DNA of 64,000 nucleotides from Polytrichum commune (Eukaryota; Streptophyta; Polytrichopsida; Polytrichales; Polytrichaceae). The stretch lies in contig OX485803.1 in the NCBI GenBank assembly GCA_950295325.1, forward strand, positions 67,161,554 through 67,225,553, in the 5' to 3' direction. The notes below the pieces were generated by a model. It ran no database searches. It was not told the DNA's origin and saw nothing but the letters and a program-made list of their open reading frames with translations. Positions 1 to 10,075 of this stretch are shown piece by piece. Position numbers and translations under genes: made by a program. Each line of letters opens with the position of its first letter. Position 1 is the first letter of the stretch.

Positions 1-517
1 TTTTATCTTGGTAAAAATGGTGCAGCCACCTTAGAGGGCAAACAACCTACTTTTAGCTAGTTGTTTCTTGTATAACATTTCCATCACCCGAATGGAGTGA
101 TACCCTACAGTCTCCTCTCTTATTTGACACAAATCAATTCATTTTGGGGACAAATTTGTCATGTGTTGTTGTCACATTGGTCGTGGTTGTATAAATCTGC
201 ATTCGGTGGACACTTTCCAAATTGATGGATGGGTTTTTAGACCAGTACTTGATTCTTTAAAACCAACTCCCCAATTTTCTTTTTTTAAAAACTTATTTTA
301 TTCTAAGACAAAGTTTGTGAACCTAATAAAAAATGTGCGAAAAGTTATCTATTGTCTTATGGTCTTTTAGGGTTTAAGCGATCACAAAGGCCCTTCCGTT
401 TGTGCTCATTATTGAAACTAAACTTGTGTCCTTATTTTGGGCGCATAGTCAAGTGTCATTGTACCCCGTGTCTTACATGTGTCCATTCTTAACTACAAGC
501 CTCACCATATCATGCCC
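1..517. other. AT-rich stretch, nothing recognised
   Basis: Short ORFs (69 and 63 codons) show no domain; the second one merely reads through the 9-bp repeat that follows. Confidence 0.5.
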
Positions 518-573
518 CAATCACACCAATCACACCAATCACACCAATCACACCAATCACACCAATCACACCA
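518..573 (+). repeat. 9-bp minisatellite (CAATCACAC)x6
   Basis: Six perfect head-to-tail copies of CAATCACAC (518-571). In one frame this reads as repeated Asn-His-Thr, which explains the local ORF. Confidence 0.95.
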
Positions 574-794
574 AACTCTCCATCCGGTTCTAGCCATGAA
601 ATTGCTGGGGATTATGTTTAAGAAATAGATGTTGGCCCACCACTTTTCACACTAATACATATGGAGATGTTGACGGATGCTGCCAAAAATGGCTGGTGTG
701 ATCAACTCCTCAGTTTCTACACCACTCAAATCTAGGTGTTCTACATAAGATAAGTGTTTGATTAGTGTTCAATTAAGCCCATATACCAATGAAC

Positions 795-995
795 AGGGAG
801 AAATGACTGCTAAGTTACAGATAAACCGATTGATTGGATTTGAGAAATAAGTGGTTCAAAATCAAGACTCCAGGAAATTGGTGGATTAACCTAGAGGAAT
901 TTACAGAATATTCCCCAATGGAAATAAGAAAACTGACAGCTGTCAACACGTATTTGGCTGGACTTGGAAACGCTAGGATCTCGACCGATTATGCC
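795..995 (+). repeat. Dispersed repeat E, 5' part (interrupted)
   Basis: Matches the E copies at 16.5 and 63.6 kb: a GGGAGAA start, ACCGATTGATTGGA-type block, then GACTTGGAAACGCTAGGATC and TCGACCGATTATGCC. The copy resumes at 1666 after an inserted element. Confidence 0.7.
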
Positions 996-1665
996 TCGAG
1001 CTGATTTTTCACAAAGTTTTTGCCCGTCCACGTCCAAAAACCTTGAATTGAAAGGCAAAAGAAATTGCAACCCGTCCCAAAACTAGTAATTTCTAAACCA
1101 ACCCATCCATGGAAAGGTTAAAGAAAAAACAACCCGTCCCAAAACCGGTTTGAAAATGAAAATACCCGTCCCGCAAGAGGTATAAATAAGTCTCCTACAA
1201 TGTTGGTAAAAAATTAGAAAAGAAAAAAAAACCCGAAAGATGTCGACATGTGACTGGTTGCACTTGGAAACAATAGGATCTTGACAAATCATGCCTTCAA
1301 TGTTGGTTAGTTATCTGTCTTTTGTTGTTGATTCTCATCTTTCCAGTACACCCCATTCTAAATTTTGTGGTCGATAAATTAATGTATGCAAGTGAATCAA
1401 ACACTTCAAGATTGATATTTTGATTGGGTATTAGTGGTTTGATTGCATTATGCTTATATTCACATGTCATATATGACATAATGTAATTGATATTTGTATC
1501 ATTTCTTTTTTTAGAAAAGGTAAAAAAATTATTTTTAGAACCCGTCCAAAGTAAATTTGACACGTCCAAAAACCGGTTCATTTTCTAAGAACCCGTCCAC
1601 TGGAAATGTTTTTTTTTATGTACATGTCCCTGGACATGTTAGGGACCTTGTGAAAAATCACCACT
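996..1665. mobile_element. Mutator-like non-autonomous element with 9-bp target duplication
   Basis: Flanked by direct repeats GATTATGCC (987-995 and 1666-1674) that also restore the E repeat when joined. The ends share TGATTTTTCACAA in inverted orientation (1002 onward and up to about 1659). The interior has many ACCCGTCC words and an embedded E fragment (about 1238-1295). No transposase. A 9-bp duplication suggests the Mutator class. Confidence 0.55.
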
Positions 1666-1710
1666 GATTATGCCCCAAAACCTCCCCGGATACTGATCAC
1701 AAACCCTAAT
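1666..1710 (+). repeat. Dispersed repeat E, 3' end
   Basis: GATTATGCCCCAAAACCTCC followed by CCGGATACTGATCAC, the usual 3' end of E, continuing the copy at 795-995. Confidence 0.6.
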
Positions 1711-1717
1711 AAATGCT

Positions 1718-1980
1718 ATGGATATTGATGAAGCATCGGGGAAAGAACATGGTGGTCTCACGTGTTCAGTGACTTCAGTCAATCATGGCAACTCCAAGCG
1801 GTCGTCGAATCACCTACTCTGCTTGCTTCATAGCCAGAAATCCCCAACTTGGAAGCAAGCATTGCCACCGGCACCTGTTGTTACAAACCTTCGGCAAACA
1901 AGAAGAAGCAATCGTTCCTCTGATTCCCTGCTGCTGCTGCAGCAATTCATCAAGGATCAGCTGAATTAGAAGATCCGGCG
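1718..1980 (+). promoter_or_regulatory. Probable 5' leader/proximal promoter of the methyltransferase with a G-box
   Basis: A CACGTG G-box lies at 1759-1764, 217 bp before the start codon. The stretch also contains an 83-codon open frame (1718-1969) that ends 11 bp before the ATG and is out of frame with it. It has no recognisable domain and could be an upstream ORF or chance. No clear TATA box was assigned. Function is inferred from position only. Confidence 0.3.
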
Positions 1981-3990
1981 ATGGCGCAAGCTGTGCACCC
2001 GCTGGCAGCCGCAGGGTTTAACGCCGACCAGGGCATCTACGAGACGGCGAGGCCGAGCTTTCCGCCCGCGGCAGTGGAGTTCGTCGTCGCACACGTTGCG
2101 CCCTCGCTCGGTGACTTGGCCACGGCGTCGGAGACCAGTGTGCTGGACCTCGCTGCGGGGACGGGCAAGTGGACGCGTTTGTTGCGCCCGTTCGGAATTG
2201 GCCGGTTGGTGGCCGTGGAGCCGTCGCCGGGGATGCGGAGCGAGTTTGAGCGGCTGTGTCCGGAGATCACCGTGCTCGACGGCTCCGCTACCGCCATTCC
2301 GTTGCCGGATCGGAGCGTGGACGTCATCTTCGTCGCGCAGGTATTGGTCTGAGCTGAATTGCTTTAAGTAGTGCTGTGTGTGCAATTTTCTCTCAATTTC
2401 ACCTACTGTAGGCAACTCTCACGAGTTTTTGGCCTTTCCCTGACACAAAGGCCTCAAGTGCACCGAGTTAGAATACTTACTACTTATCCTTTCCTTCGAG
2501 ATCGCACTTTGCGTTTGTAGCAGGAGGGAATTGTTTTCTCACCTTCTGCATTCGGGGATTGAGAGTCTCAACCCCATTTCTGGCCTTTCTATTTTCGGTG
2601 TTTTGAAGATGTGATGCTCGACGGCTCCGCCCTGGCAATTCCGTTGCTGGATTGGGGGGTGGAGGTGATCTTCGTCGCGCAGGTATTGGTCTGAGCTAAA
2701 ATGCCTCAGCGCTCTGTTTATAATTCGCTGTCAATTTCACCTACCCTAGGCAACTCTCACGAGTTTCAGTGTTCCCGAGATACCAGGCTCAAGAAGAGCC
2801 TCTGGAGTGTGCGCACGGAGCTATAATGTGAGAGCCTTTCTATCTTCGATGTTTTGAATCTATAATAAATTTTGAATGCGATGCTCGACGACTCCGCCAC
2901 GGAAATTTCGTTGCCGGATCTGAGCGTGGACGTGATCGTTGTTGCGCAGGTATTGGTTTTGAGGTGAATGCTTTAGTGCTCTGTTTAAAATTCGCTCTCA
3001 AGTTTACCTACCTTAGCCAATTTTCGCGAGTTTTTGACCATCCCCGAGAGAAAGGTCCCAAGACGAGCCTCTGGGAAGTGCACCGAGCTATAGTACTACC
3101 CATACTTGCGAGATCGCATGTGGAAGAGGGAACTTTCCTCATCTTTGTTGTGCAGGCATTGGTCTGGGCTGATACACTTCTCTGTTAATGTCACCAACCC
3201 CAAACAAACTCTCAGGAGATATACAATACCCCAGGCAAAAATCCCGGAATTTTTTGAGAAAGGTCTTAAGAGGAGCCTCTGGAATGTGCACCGAGCTATA
3301 CAATACCATCCTTACTTGCGAGATATCATTTTTCGTTTCCAGAAGGAACCCTTCTTACCTCCTTCTGCATGTAGGGTTTGGGAATCTCAACCGAACGTAG
3401 AGCATCTCTCGCTCTCTCTCTCCCTCCCTCTGTATCTTCGGTATGATGAAATGGAGGACTGATGCATCAGCTTCTGCGTCATTGATTGGGATATTTAATG
3501 TGGCAACCAGGCATTTCACTGGTTCGCCAATGTGGCATCGTTGACGGAGATGCACAGAGTGTTGAAAAGCGGGGGAACAGTGGTCTTCATTTGGAACCTG
3601 GAAGACAGGGCGACGCCGTGGGTGGCAAGGCTTAGAGAGGCATACGAGAAGCATGAAGCGGGAAGTCCACAGTACAGATTAGGGTTATGGCGTAGACCAT
3701 TCGAGGAGGCAGGGATGGTGGAGACCTTGTCAAGAATGTTTCGACTGCCATACCAGGAGCGCCAATTCAAGCATGTTATGACAAATACATCCAACGGCGT
3801 GTGGCAGCGTGTGCTCAGCAAGAGTTACATCGCAGTCCTCTCACCTGCGCAGAAGGAAGAGCTTAAGAAACAGGTAGATCGGATTCTAGAAGGCGATGAT
3901 GTGCACTGGTACACACGTGATGAGGGCGGAGAAATGGTTCTAGACTATCCTTACAATACCGATGTTGTGTGGTTCCAAAAACTCGAGTGA
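1981..3990 (+). CDS. Class I SAM-dependent methyltransferase (Methyltransf_11/25-like), two exons, 279 aa
   Basis: Exon 1 is 1981-2340 (120 codons) and exon 2 is 3511-3990 (159 codons plus TGA). The donor is CAG|GTATTG and the acceptor is AACCAG|GCATTT, a phase 0 intron that joins residues 120 and 121 into VAQ|AFHWF. The product looks like a soluble Rossmann-fold methyltransferase. Motif I is VLDLAAGTGKW (residues 54-64); E80 in VAVEP is the expected acidic residue binding the SAM ribose; D100 lies in VLDGSA; post-motif AQAFHWF is at 119-125; HRVLKSGG follows. The C-terminal half (about 150-279) is the cap typical of this family and ends in VVWFQKLE. The start is chosen because GCGATGG is a good plant context and the frame stays open with strong family resemblance from residue 12 (GFNADQGIYETARP). 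Substrate unknown. Exon 1 is markedly GC-rich and exon 2 less so. The VLDLAAGTGKW/QAFHWF style is closer to bacterial and fungal members, as far as I recall, than to the common plant QAVHWF set. No frameshift or stop is seen, so it looks intact. Length matches the family (about 250-290 aa). Confidence 0.9.
2614..2880 (+). repeat. Intronic duplicate unit 2 of the exon 1 tail with intact GT donor
   Basis: Starts ATGCTCGACGGCTCCGC, matching exon 1 at 2272-2290. Its first 69 bases stay open as 23 codons in the frame of residues 98-120 and end VIFVAQ, immediately followed by GTATTGGTCTGAG, the same donor as the real exon. No AG acceptor fitting the frame is obvious just upstream, so it is more likely a decayed duplicate than a working exon. 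Confidence 0.8.
2881..3105 (+). repeat. Intronic duplicate unit 3 of the exon 1 tail with intact GT donor
   Basis: Starts ATGCTCGACGACTCCGC and is again open for 23 codons, ending VIVVAQ before GTATTGG at 2950. The intron-like part that follows matches unit 2 (CTCTGTTTA, CACCTACC-like, TTTTCGCGAGTTT). The offset from unit 2 is 267 bp, against 342 bp between units 1 and 2. Confidence 0.75.
3106..3450 (+). repeat. Intronic duplicate unit 4, donor changed to GC
   Basis: The exon-like part is eroded (only TTCCTCATCTTTGTTGTGCAG, roughly 3135-3155, is left) and the donor reads CAG|GCATTGG. The intron-like part is the longest match to unit 1: GCACCGAGCTATA, TACTTGCGAGAT, CCTTCTGCAT, GAATCTCAACC. 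Confidence 0.65.
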
Positions 3991-4763
3991 GGGGCATCTG
4001 TGCTGGGCAGCATGTGGAGACATCTTCTCCAAGGTCAGGTAGGAAATTGCAAACTAGGTCATTGTGATTCTGATGATTATTGGCCATCTATACGTGAAGA
4101 GAAGCTATTGAAATGACATTGGCAGTTCATCGAAAGCATCCACATTAAGTAGCTTGGTTCCAATTGCTGAGCATATATATCTAAAACCCTAATCTATGGA
4201 CAGGCTTGCGGCCTTCTGGCTTCGAGGGGATTATAACTGTTCTCAATAGGTTTGTGAGGAAGAAGAAATCGGCCATCAACCTCAGGAACAACATAACTTG
4301 CAATGGATGCATTTTGGGAATGCCATTCAATTCCCTATTTGGCAATGCATTATGTGTCTATACATTGTGCGGAGCACACCCATCTTTGTGTTTGAGCTTG
4401 CTCAAGCAGCTTCAACTGGCAGATATGGGTTTTGTTTGTCCGTAGTGGTCAGGCCAAACTGTTTTGTGAACAATTCTATTCTTGATTGAATACAAGAGGG
4501 CACATTATCAACCGTAATTGATGACAATGTGTCACTTTGCCATTGGTTGTAGCAGACACCCAATAACAACTATTTAGTGAGGAAAAAGGAATAGGCCAAC
4601 AATCTTAGGAACAATATTGTGGCAATTTTGTATTCATGGAGGCACAATATCATCCATAATTATCACTTTTTGTCCAAGAATTGATTGATTGTGATTGATA
4701 ACCAATGCACGTGGGTAGATGACTCTCCTACTTCCATGGCTTGTCATCCACTCTCCTCTCCTT
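3991..4763 (+). other. 3' flank/UTR of the methyltransferase; no other gene seen
   Basis: Probably holds the 3' UTR. A possible UTR intron (GTCAG|GTAGG at 4039, CTATGGACAG at 4203) is conceivable but unsupported. ORFs of 79 and 63 codons here resemble nothing I know. Confidence 0.4.
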
Positions 4764-5720
4764 GGGGCCAGTTTACACCATGGACCATGGAAGAGGGCCT
4801 TTTCCAATGGTCCGACTTCATGGTCCAACTTCCATGGTCCGACTTCTTACAAAATCAGTTTTGAAAGCCTTGGGCCCCCACTAGGTGTAAACCGAATGTG
4901 GACCAAGAAGAATGACCATGCACCAAAAAGTGAATGTGCTATTTTTTTTTTAAAGATATGTCCAAAAAGGGCATTTTTGAAGAAAAAAAATCAAGTTTGC
5001 TCATTCTCTTGTCTTCTCTTGGGCTTTACTTGTCTTCACTTCTTGTTAAATGTGTCGAAGATGTGGCTTGCAAATCTTCTCACAACAATTTTTACAAAAA
5101 AACAAAATAAAATATGAGTGATTTAATTTGTACATGTTCAATGTAATTTATATGTGACATGTACCTTGTGTGGTACACTGAGCATTATTTGCAACCCACT
5201 TTACCATGTGTACTCAAATTCTTGAGTTCTAGATGTCCCATATTAATTGATGAAACATGTGGGAGCAAGTTTAAGGGGTAGGGCATGAAAGAAATGGTAT
5301 GTTTCATGGGCTATGATATGATCTAGGCACATAGAGGGCGGACGTGCTTCTCAACATTCATTACATCATATAGATGTTGCAAAATGTGCCTTGTGAGCCT
5401 TACCTAGTGGGAAGAGTTGTATATAGAGTCCCCAAAAATAGATTCATTACAAAAGCATTACAACGGCAATTCTTTGCCATGGGCCCTTGCCTTTTCCTAC
5501 CATACCACCTCTCTTGCCTCTCTCACGGCAAAACCCATTGGACAATGTCAATGTATTAATTAGGCCTTCAAATACATCTTTTGGGGACCTCGACCTCCAT
5601 AGTCACTCTGCCATTTTTTCCTTAGTGTAAACTGAAGCGGTCCCGGGACGAGTTCAACATCCAAGCAACGCTCTTATAGTGCCCTGGGACGACCTCCTAG
5701 TCCATAGTGTAAACCGGCCC
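4764..5720. mobile_element. MITE family C, copy 1 (957 bp)
   Basis: Ends are inverted: GGGGCCAGTTTACACCATGG at the left, and CCATAGTGTAAACCGGCCC at the right. The interior shares blocks with 47963-48400 and 53001-53570, for example TGCACCAAAAAGTGAATGTG and the phrase around TTTGTCTTCACTT. No coding capacity; the 132-codon ORF at 4719-5117 crosses the element's edge and is accidental. Confidence 0.65.
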
Positions 5721-6029
5721 TTAGTAATTTGATCCATAACTTGCATTGAGAATGTCATTTGATTATTCAACAATGAATTTCATGTCCACACAATATGCGG
5801 AGCACATCCTACCTTTTTGTTTGAGCTTTACTCAACACCTTCAACTGGAAAAATAGGTTTTGTGTTGCACTTTGTGGTTAGGCCAAGCAATTTTGTTGAC
5901 GAGTCTTCTCTTCATTGGACATGATGAGGTGCATTATGAATTGTAATAATTGATGACCTTGTCTTTGGCTTGATCGCACATGTTGTCATGCCACTAGTTA
6001 TAGTTGGCACCCAATACTTACCTTGTCGC
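5721..6029. other. No gene seen
   Basis: AT-rich; one block (around 5760-5900: AACAATGAATTTC, GCGGAGCACATCC, TTGAGCTTTACTCAA) resembles 4310-4500 in the methyltransferase 3' flank, so it is probably a repeat. Confidence 0.4.
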
Positions 6030-6585
6030 TACTACTAGTAAGCGTGGTATTGTAGTACACCCTTTACGATATTTAGTGTCACGTACACTACTTTCAAAGG
6101 GCCTAAACTATATGGCCTAGTGGTTTCAAAGTGTCATGCCCACTAATTGCCAATATGATTTCATTTGTCAACATAAGTGAAAGAATATCTACATTATGAC
6201 ATTTAGAGTAGCACATTGCGATACTTTAGATGAGAGTCTCGTGTTTTGGTTGCAAGGGGAAGATCTGTTCGAATGTACTAATGGCAAGTGTCATGTGTTT
6301 ACATTTTTGTATGCAAGAGGAAGATATTCTTGAGCATACTAATGCTAGGTGTTTAAATTGTATTCAACTTATAGACCATTGTGTAACACGCATACACCTC
6401 AAAACACTATTGAACATACCCATGCCAAGATATTAGTAAGCGCACTTGAATGCCAAGTGTCATGAGGTGACACTTATCGTGAAGTTGTTAATCATCAGTG
6501 TAATCTAGCATGTGCCTCAAAATAGGGCAAGTGACACTATTGTGCATGTGACACTAGACATCATAAACGATGTAGTAAGCATCCA
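6030..6585. repeat. Dispersed repeat H, copy 1
   Basis: Bounded by GTAGTACACCCTTTACGATA at the left and CATCATAAACGATGTAGTAAG at the right, the same inverted ends seen in the H copies at 13.4, 35.2 and 62.5 kb. Contains several internal GTGTCA/TGACAC words. Confidence 0.45.
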
Positions 6586-8586
6586 ACTTGTTGAGCTGCT
6601 GTAGCATAGAGGTAAGTATTTGGGCACCTACTACAACCCATGGCAGGGCTCCTCGCATCCACTACTAAGTCTAGAGTGGTAATGCTTTTCTAAATGAGTG
6701 GTGAGAATTATTCAACTATAGAGGAGAGTTTCTGAATGGTGTTCTAAGGCATAAATTCTTTGATGAGCAAATTTATTTCTACGCATAATTACAATCCTGT
6801 TGGAAAGTTAAACTATCTTTGAACATTGCAATTATTTTCAATATAAGTAGAAAGTACAACATAAAACTAAGTGTGAATCATGCGTCATTAGTTGAGACCA
6901 TTGTACTGGCCTTTCTTCAAAATCAACCTTGGGTGTATTCAGACAGGGCACATGAAGTTTTGTATAAAGGGAATGTTTATCACATGTTTTTCAAGTTTAT
7001 TGGCTCTGTCTGTAGGACAGAGACTATGCATCAACTTCTTCGTTTCAAGAGCAAATTTCCTAACCACTTTGTGTTCACACTTGGACGTTACTTGTTCTTG
7101 TTATTTTTGATCCACTTTATGTAATGTGGATGTTAACTATAGTTAACTATATATATAAGTGCTCCCTAAAATGCATTGAAAGAACTCTAGTTAACTATAG
7201 TTGTTTCGGCAGTTCTTGATTATTTATTTTATAAATTTTGGGTGATAAATGAGTAGCTTCAATCCTTGACCCGTATTTGAGAAGAAGGTGCACAAAATCC
7301 AAGAAAGGTTTGGTATAATGAATAGCCATGGATTGGCATGAACAAAGTAATCAGCTACAATTGTAGTCTTTCATAGCAAAGGACAAAGCCTCACGGTTCT
7401 ACCGTTTTCTTGTTGTATTCCATCTTAAGGTAGCTAGTATTGTTCCCATGCACATTGGAATCCTCTAGAATTACATCCATGTGGATTCAATCATGTAGCC
7501 AACCCTGCCTAAATGGTATGTGAGCTCTAGCCTTTAGTGTTGGCATGATATCGTTTTTTTTTTTTAAAATAAAAAATAAAAAAATCCCAATCGTGTATTT
7601 GTAATGAGAACATTACTTTTTGTATTGATACAAGTAGGGTATAAGCATATGAGAATATTTTTGTTCTTGACACCATTCGGATGAATACACCATCCATGAC
7701 TCTTCATCCCTAGGTAAAATCATCCTAGTACCAATACGCTATAGAATTGTCATGACCCAAATTGTAACTCGGGTACACAAAGATTCTCTCACATTGTGAT
7801 ACCCACCAAGTATCAATATTTGACAAGTATTATACTTCTGATACCGATTGGGTAAGTTTTTTGGTACCACAATGATTATTGTATATTGATACCATGCATT
7901 CACCTACACACCAGTCCAACATTGGTGAGCTCCACACTTGAAAGTTTGTACAACAAAGTAAAATCGAAGCAGCATTTCATTTCTCAAACTCGGAGAGGAC
8001 TCACACCACAATCATTGCGCAATGTTCAAAGAGCTCGTGCATTGCTTGGCACCTTTCATTATTGCATTGGCATTGCTCTTTACTTAACTCCATTACTGCA
8101 ACTCACAGTAACAATAAGGAGTTATGCTTTTTGTTACAAAAAAATGAGAATATGAGAGAGAGAATAATGATGGATAAAAACTCTACGAGCAAGAGAGCAA
8201 GAGAGCATGAGAGCTAGAGGTCACTTGCTTTTTAGTAACCTTCTCCTCGGATGTGCAAAGAACGTTTGATACTTTCAAGGTAACATGCCTTGTTGGCAAC
8301 TATAATTCCAAGATAATATGACTATAGTTCAAAGATAAGATCCTATGACGATGGAGCTAGGTCTATTGACACCGTCAATGATGGTGTCTTTAACACTCCC
8401 CCTAGACACGGTGAGTCTTGTTTTGAACACCACATTACCTTCCCTCGTTAAAAACTTTACCATGATAAAAATCCTCATAATTGAGGTAAAAAATCAAGGT
8501 GAAGGGAAAGAAAGTGGAGGGTCTAAACATGATTGTTCATATGTCAGATAGGAATGAAAACCTCTACATACCTATTCCCTTAACAA
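6586..8586. other. No gene seen
   Basis: AT-rich. ORFs of 101 and 89 codons show no domain. The part after about 8345 (ACACTCCCCCTAGACACGG) may be 3' sequence of the copia element that runs leftward from 9243. Confidence 0.4.
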
Positions 8587-9243
8587 TTTGTCTATGCCTA
8601 ATGGTTGGTAATGATTTAGTAAATAAGTATGTTAGGTTATCAATGGATCTAATATGTTTCACATTTATATCTAATCATACTAGTTCATGAATGGAGAAGA
8701 ACTTTGGTAAGATGTGTTGGTTTCGGTCTCTTTTGATGTAGCCCACCTTTATCTTAGCAATGCATGTTGCATTTCTTGCAAAAATTACTATTGGAGTTTT
8801 TGGAACATTTGGAAACTCACAAGAACCTTTGATAAAGCCCTCAATCAATCACAACCAAACACATCTACATGAAGCCTCACGCATGGCTATCGTTTTTGAA
8901 CGGTTTGAAGATGTGGCTTCAAGACTTTGTTTTGTTGACTTCCAAGATATTGTTGCTCCTCGTTTGAAGAAACCATCACATGTATGAAAGTTTCCGAGGT
9001 GTGGATCAGAGAGGTAACCCATGTCCATGTATCCTTTGATGTTGTTATCCTCTCCAACTCCATAAAAGAATCCTAGATCCTCCGTTTGAGGTATCGTAAG
9101 ATAGGTTTGACACCAATCCATTGCCATTTTGTTAGCTTAGCACTAAGTCTAACCAATAAATTAACCACAATTGCAATGTCAGGTCTAGTGCAATTTTCAA
9201 ATACATTGATGCACCTATTGTTGCCAAACTCAAAGTCTCGGGC
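8587..9243 (-). pseudogene. Ty1/copia pol remnant: end of RT plus RNase H
   Basis: Reading leftward on the minus strand, the conceptual protein follows copia RNase H closely: NCTRPDIAIVVNLLVRLSA (about 9208-9150), ILRYLK, GYLSDPHLGN (about 9020), ATISWKSTKQSLEATSSN, MREASCRCVWL, then beyond a stop NATCIAKIKVGYIKRD, HILPKFF and NLTYLFTKSLP (about 8620). These are the conserved blocks ending at the ADLFTKSLP-type motif. At least two frameshifts and two stops break it. Gag, integrase and LTRs are not recognised. Confidence 0.85.
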
Positions 9244-9295
9244 TTCAAACACTCACCCCCCTCACCACATGGTCGAAGCTCATCTTTCGTCAGGT

Positions 9296-9328
9296 CTGAT
9301 TTCTTACACTCAACCGGTTCATTTGTAA
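9296..9328 (-). repeat. Repeat E fragment, cut by MITE L
   Basis: ACACTCAACCGGTTCATTTG followed by TAACTAC, as in the other E copies; the sequence is cut by the L element at 9329. Confidence 0.5.
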
Positions 9329-9549
9329 CTACATTGTTTTGTCTAATTAGTGTGGTCCACTATAATTTTCATTGTGAAAAAATATTGTGGGTTTTTTTGT
9401 TTGCATATTTGGATGGAAACTCAAGGCAAGGCAACACTGCAAAATCACTAATGTCTACCAAGGCAAGTACTATCAAAATTAACGTGGACCACACTAAATT
9501 CCAACCCACATGAATTTCCCACCCACACTAATTAGACACAACAATGTAG
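9329..9549. mobile_element. MITE family L, copy 1 (221 bp)
   Basis: Terminal inverted repeats begin CTACATTGTTTTGTCTAAT and end in the complement (ATTAGACACAACAATGTAG), about 25 bp, continuing into GTGTGG/CCACAC. AT-rich core, non-coding. Confidence 0.75.
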
Positions 9550-9660
9550 TTGTCGGTTCTCGCCGTTCATTGACCATTGGAGAATCACCGGTCATTTTAG
9601 AGGACTCTATGGAACATACCCCACTTCAATAAAGAAGCACGTAACATGTAACCAGTTGGG
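9550..9660 (+). repeat. Repeat E fragment after MITE L
   Basis: CGGTCATTTTAGAGGACTC, ACTTCAATAAAGAAGC and ACATGTAACCAGTTGG follow the E order. Orientation is opposite to 9296-9328, so E was an inverted pair here. Confidence 0.5.
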
Positions 9661-9668
9661 ATGGGGCA

Positions 9669-10075
9669 AACCAACCCGTACATTGATTCCTTGGAGGCAA
9701 GGGTTTAGGCATCCAACAAGGAACGAGTGTATGGGTCGGTTCACCCAAATCCAAATTTCATGAGAACATCCGGCGCTTTCAGTAGTGAACTCTCTCCTCA
9801 GAGTGTCCTTCCAGAAGCTGGGGCGAACGAACCCGGAAAGTGGTTCCTTGGAGGCAAGGGTTCGGGCATCCAACAAGGAACGAGTGTATGGGTCGGTTCA
9901 CCCAAATCCAAATTTCATGAAAACATCCGGTGCTTTCAGTAGTGAACTCTCTCCTCAGACTGCCCTTCCGAAAGTTGGGGCGAACGAACCCGTACAGTGA
10001 TTCCTTGGAGGCAAGGGTTTAGACATCCAAGATGGAACGAGTGTATGGGTTGGTTCGCCCAAATCTAACCGGTTG
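9669..10075 (+). repeat. 157-bp tandem repeat (about 2.6 copies)
   Basis: The word TTCCTTGGAGGCAAGGG recurs at 9687, 9844 and 10001, exactly 157 bp apart. Copies differ at few positions. Contains ACGAGTGTATGGGT and TCAGTAGTGAACTCTCTCC. Overlapping ORFs of 89, 71 and 71 codons are by-products. Related single units lie at 12880-12960 and 17050-17140. Confidence 0.95.

Larger units (their letters stand above)
2341..3510 (+). other. Intron 1 of the methyltransferase, built of tandem copies of the exon/intron junction
   Basis: A 1170-bp intron with GT-AG ends. Besides the real junction at 2340/2341 it holds three diverged copies of the same junction at 2682/2683, 2949/2950 and 3155/3156. Each copy carries part of the exon 1 tail followed by intron-like sequence, with shared words such as CAACTCTCACGAGTTT, GAGCCTCTGG and GTGCACCGAGCTATA. 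The last copy ends near a CT-rich tract (3407-3430) that can serve as a polypyrimidine stretch well upstream of the acceptor. Confidence 0.85.

Noticed and set aside
518..573. Possible CRISPR-like or protein-coding Asn-His-Thr repeat
   Set aside because: A 9-bp uninterrupted minisatellite without spacers; the peptide repeat follows from the DNA repeat.
1718..1969. 83-codon ORF just upstream of the methyltransferase as a separate gene
   Set aside because: Low-complexity Ser/Leu/Arg content, no domain, out of frame with the methyltransferase; more likely leader sequence.
1966..2415. 149- and 96-codon minus-strand ORFs opposite exon 1
   Set aside because: Antisense openness is expected over a GC-rich coding exon; exon 1 on the plus strand has clear methyltransferase motifs.
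4719..5117. 132-codon ORF
   Set aside because: Overlaps the end of MITE C and contains poly-T-derived Phe/Lys runs; no domain.
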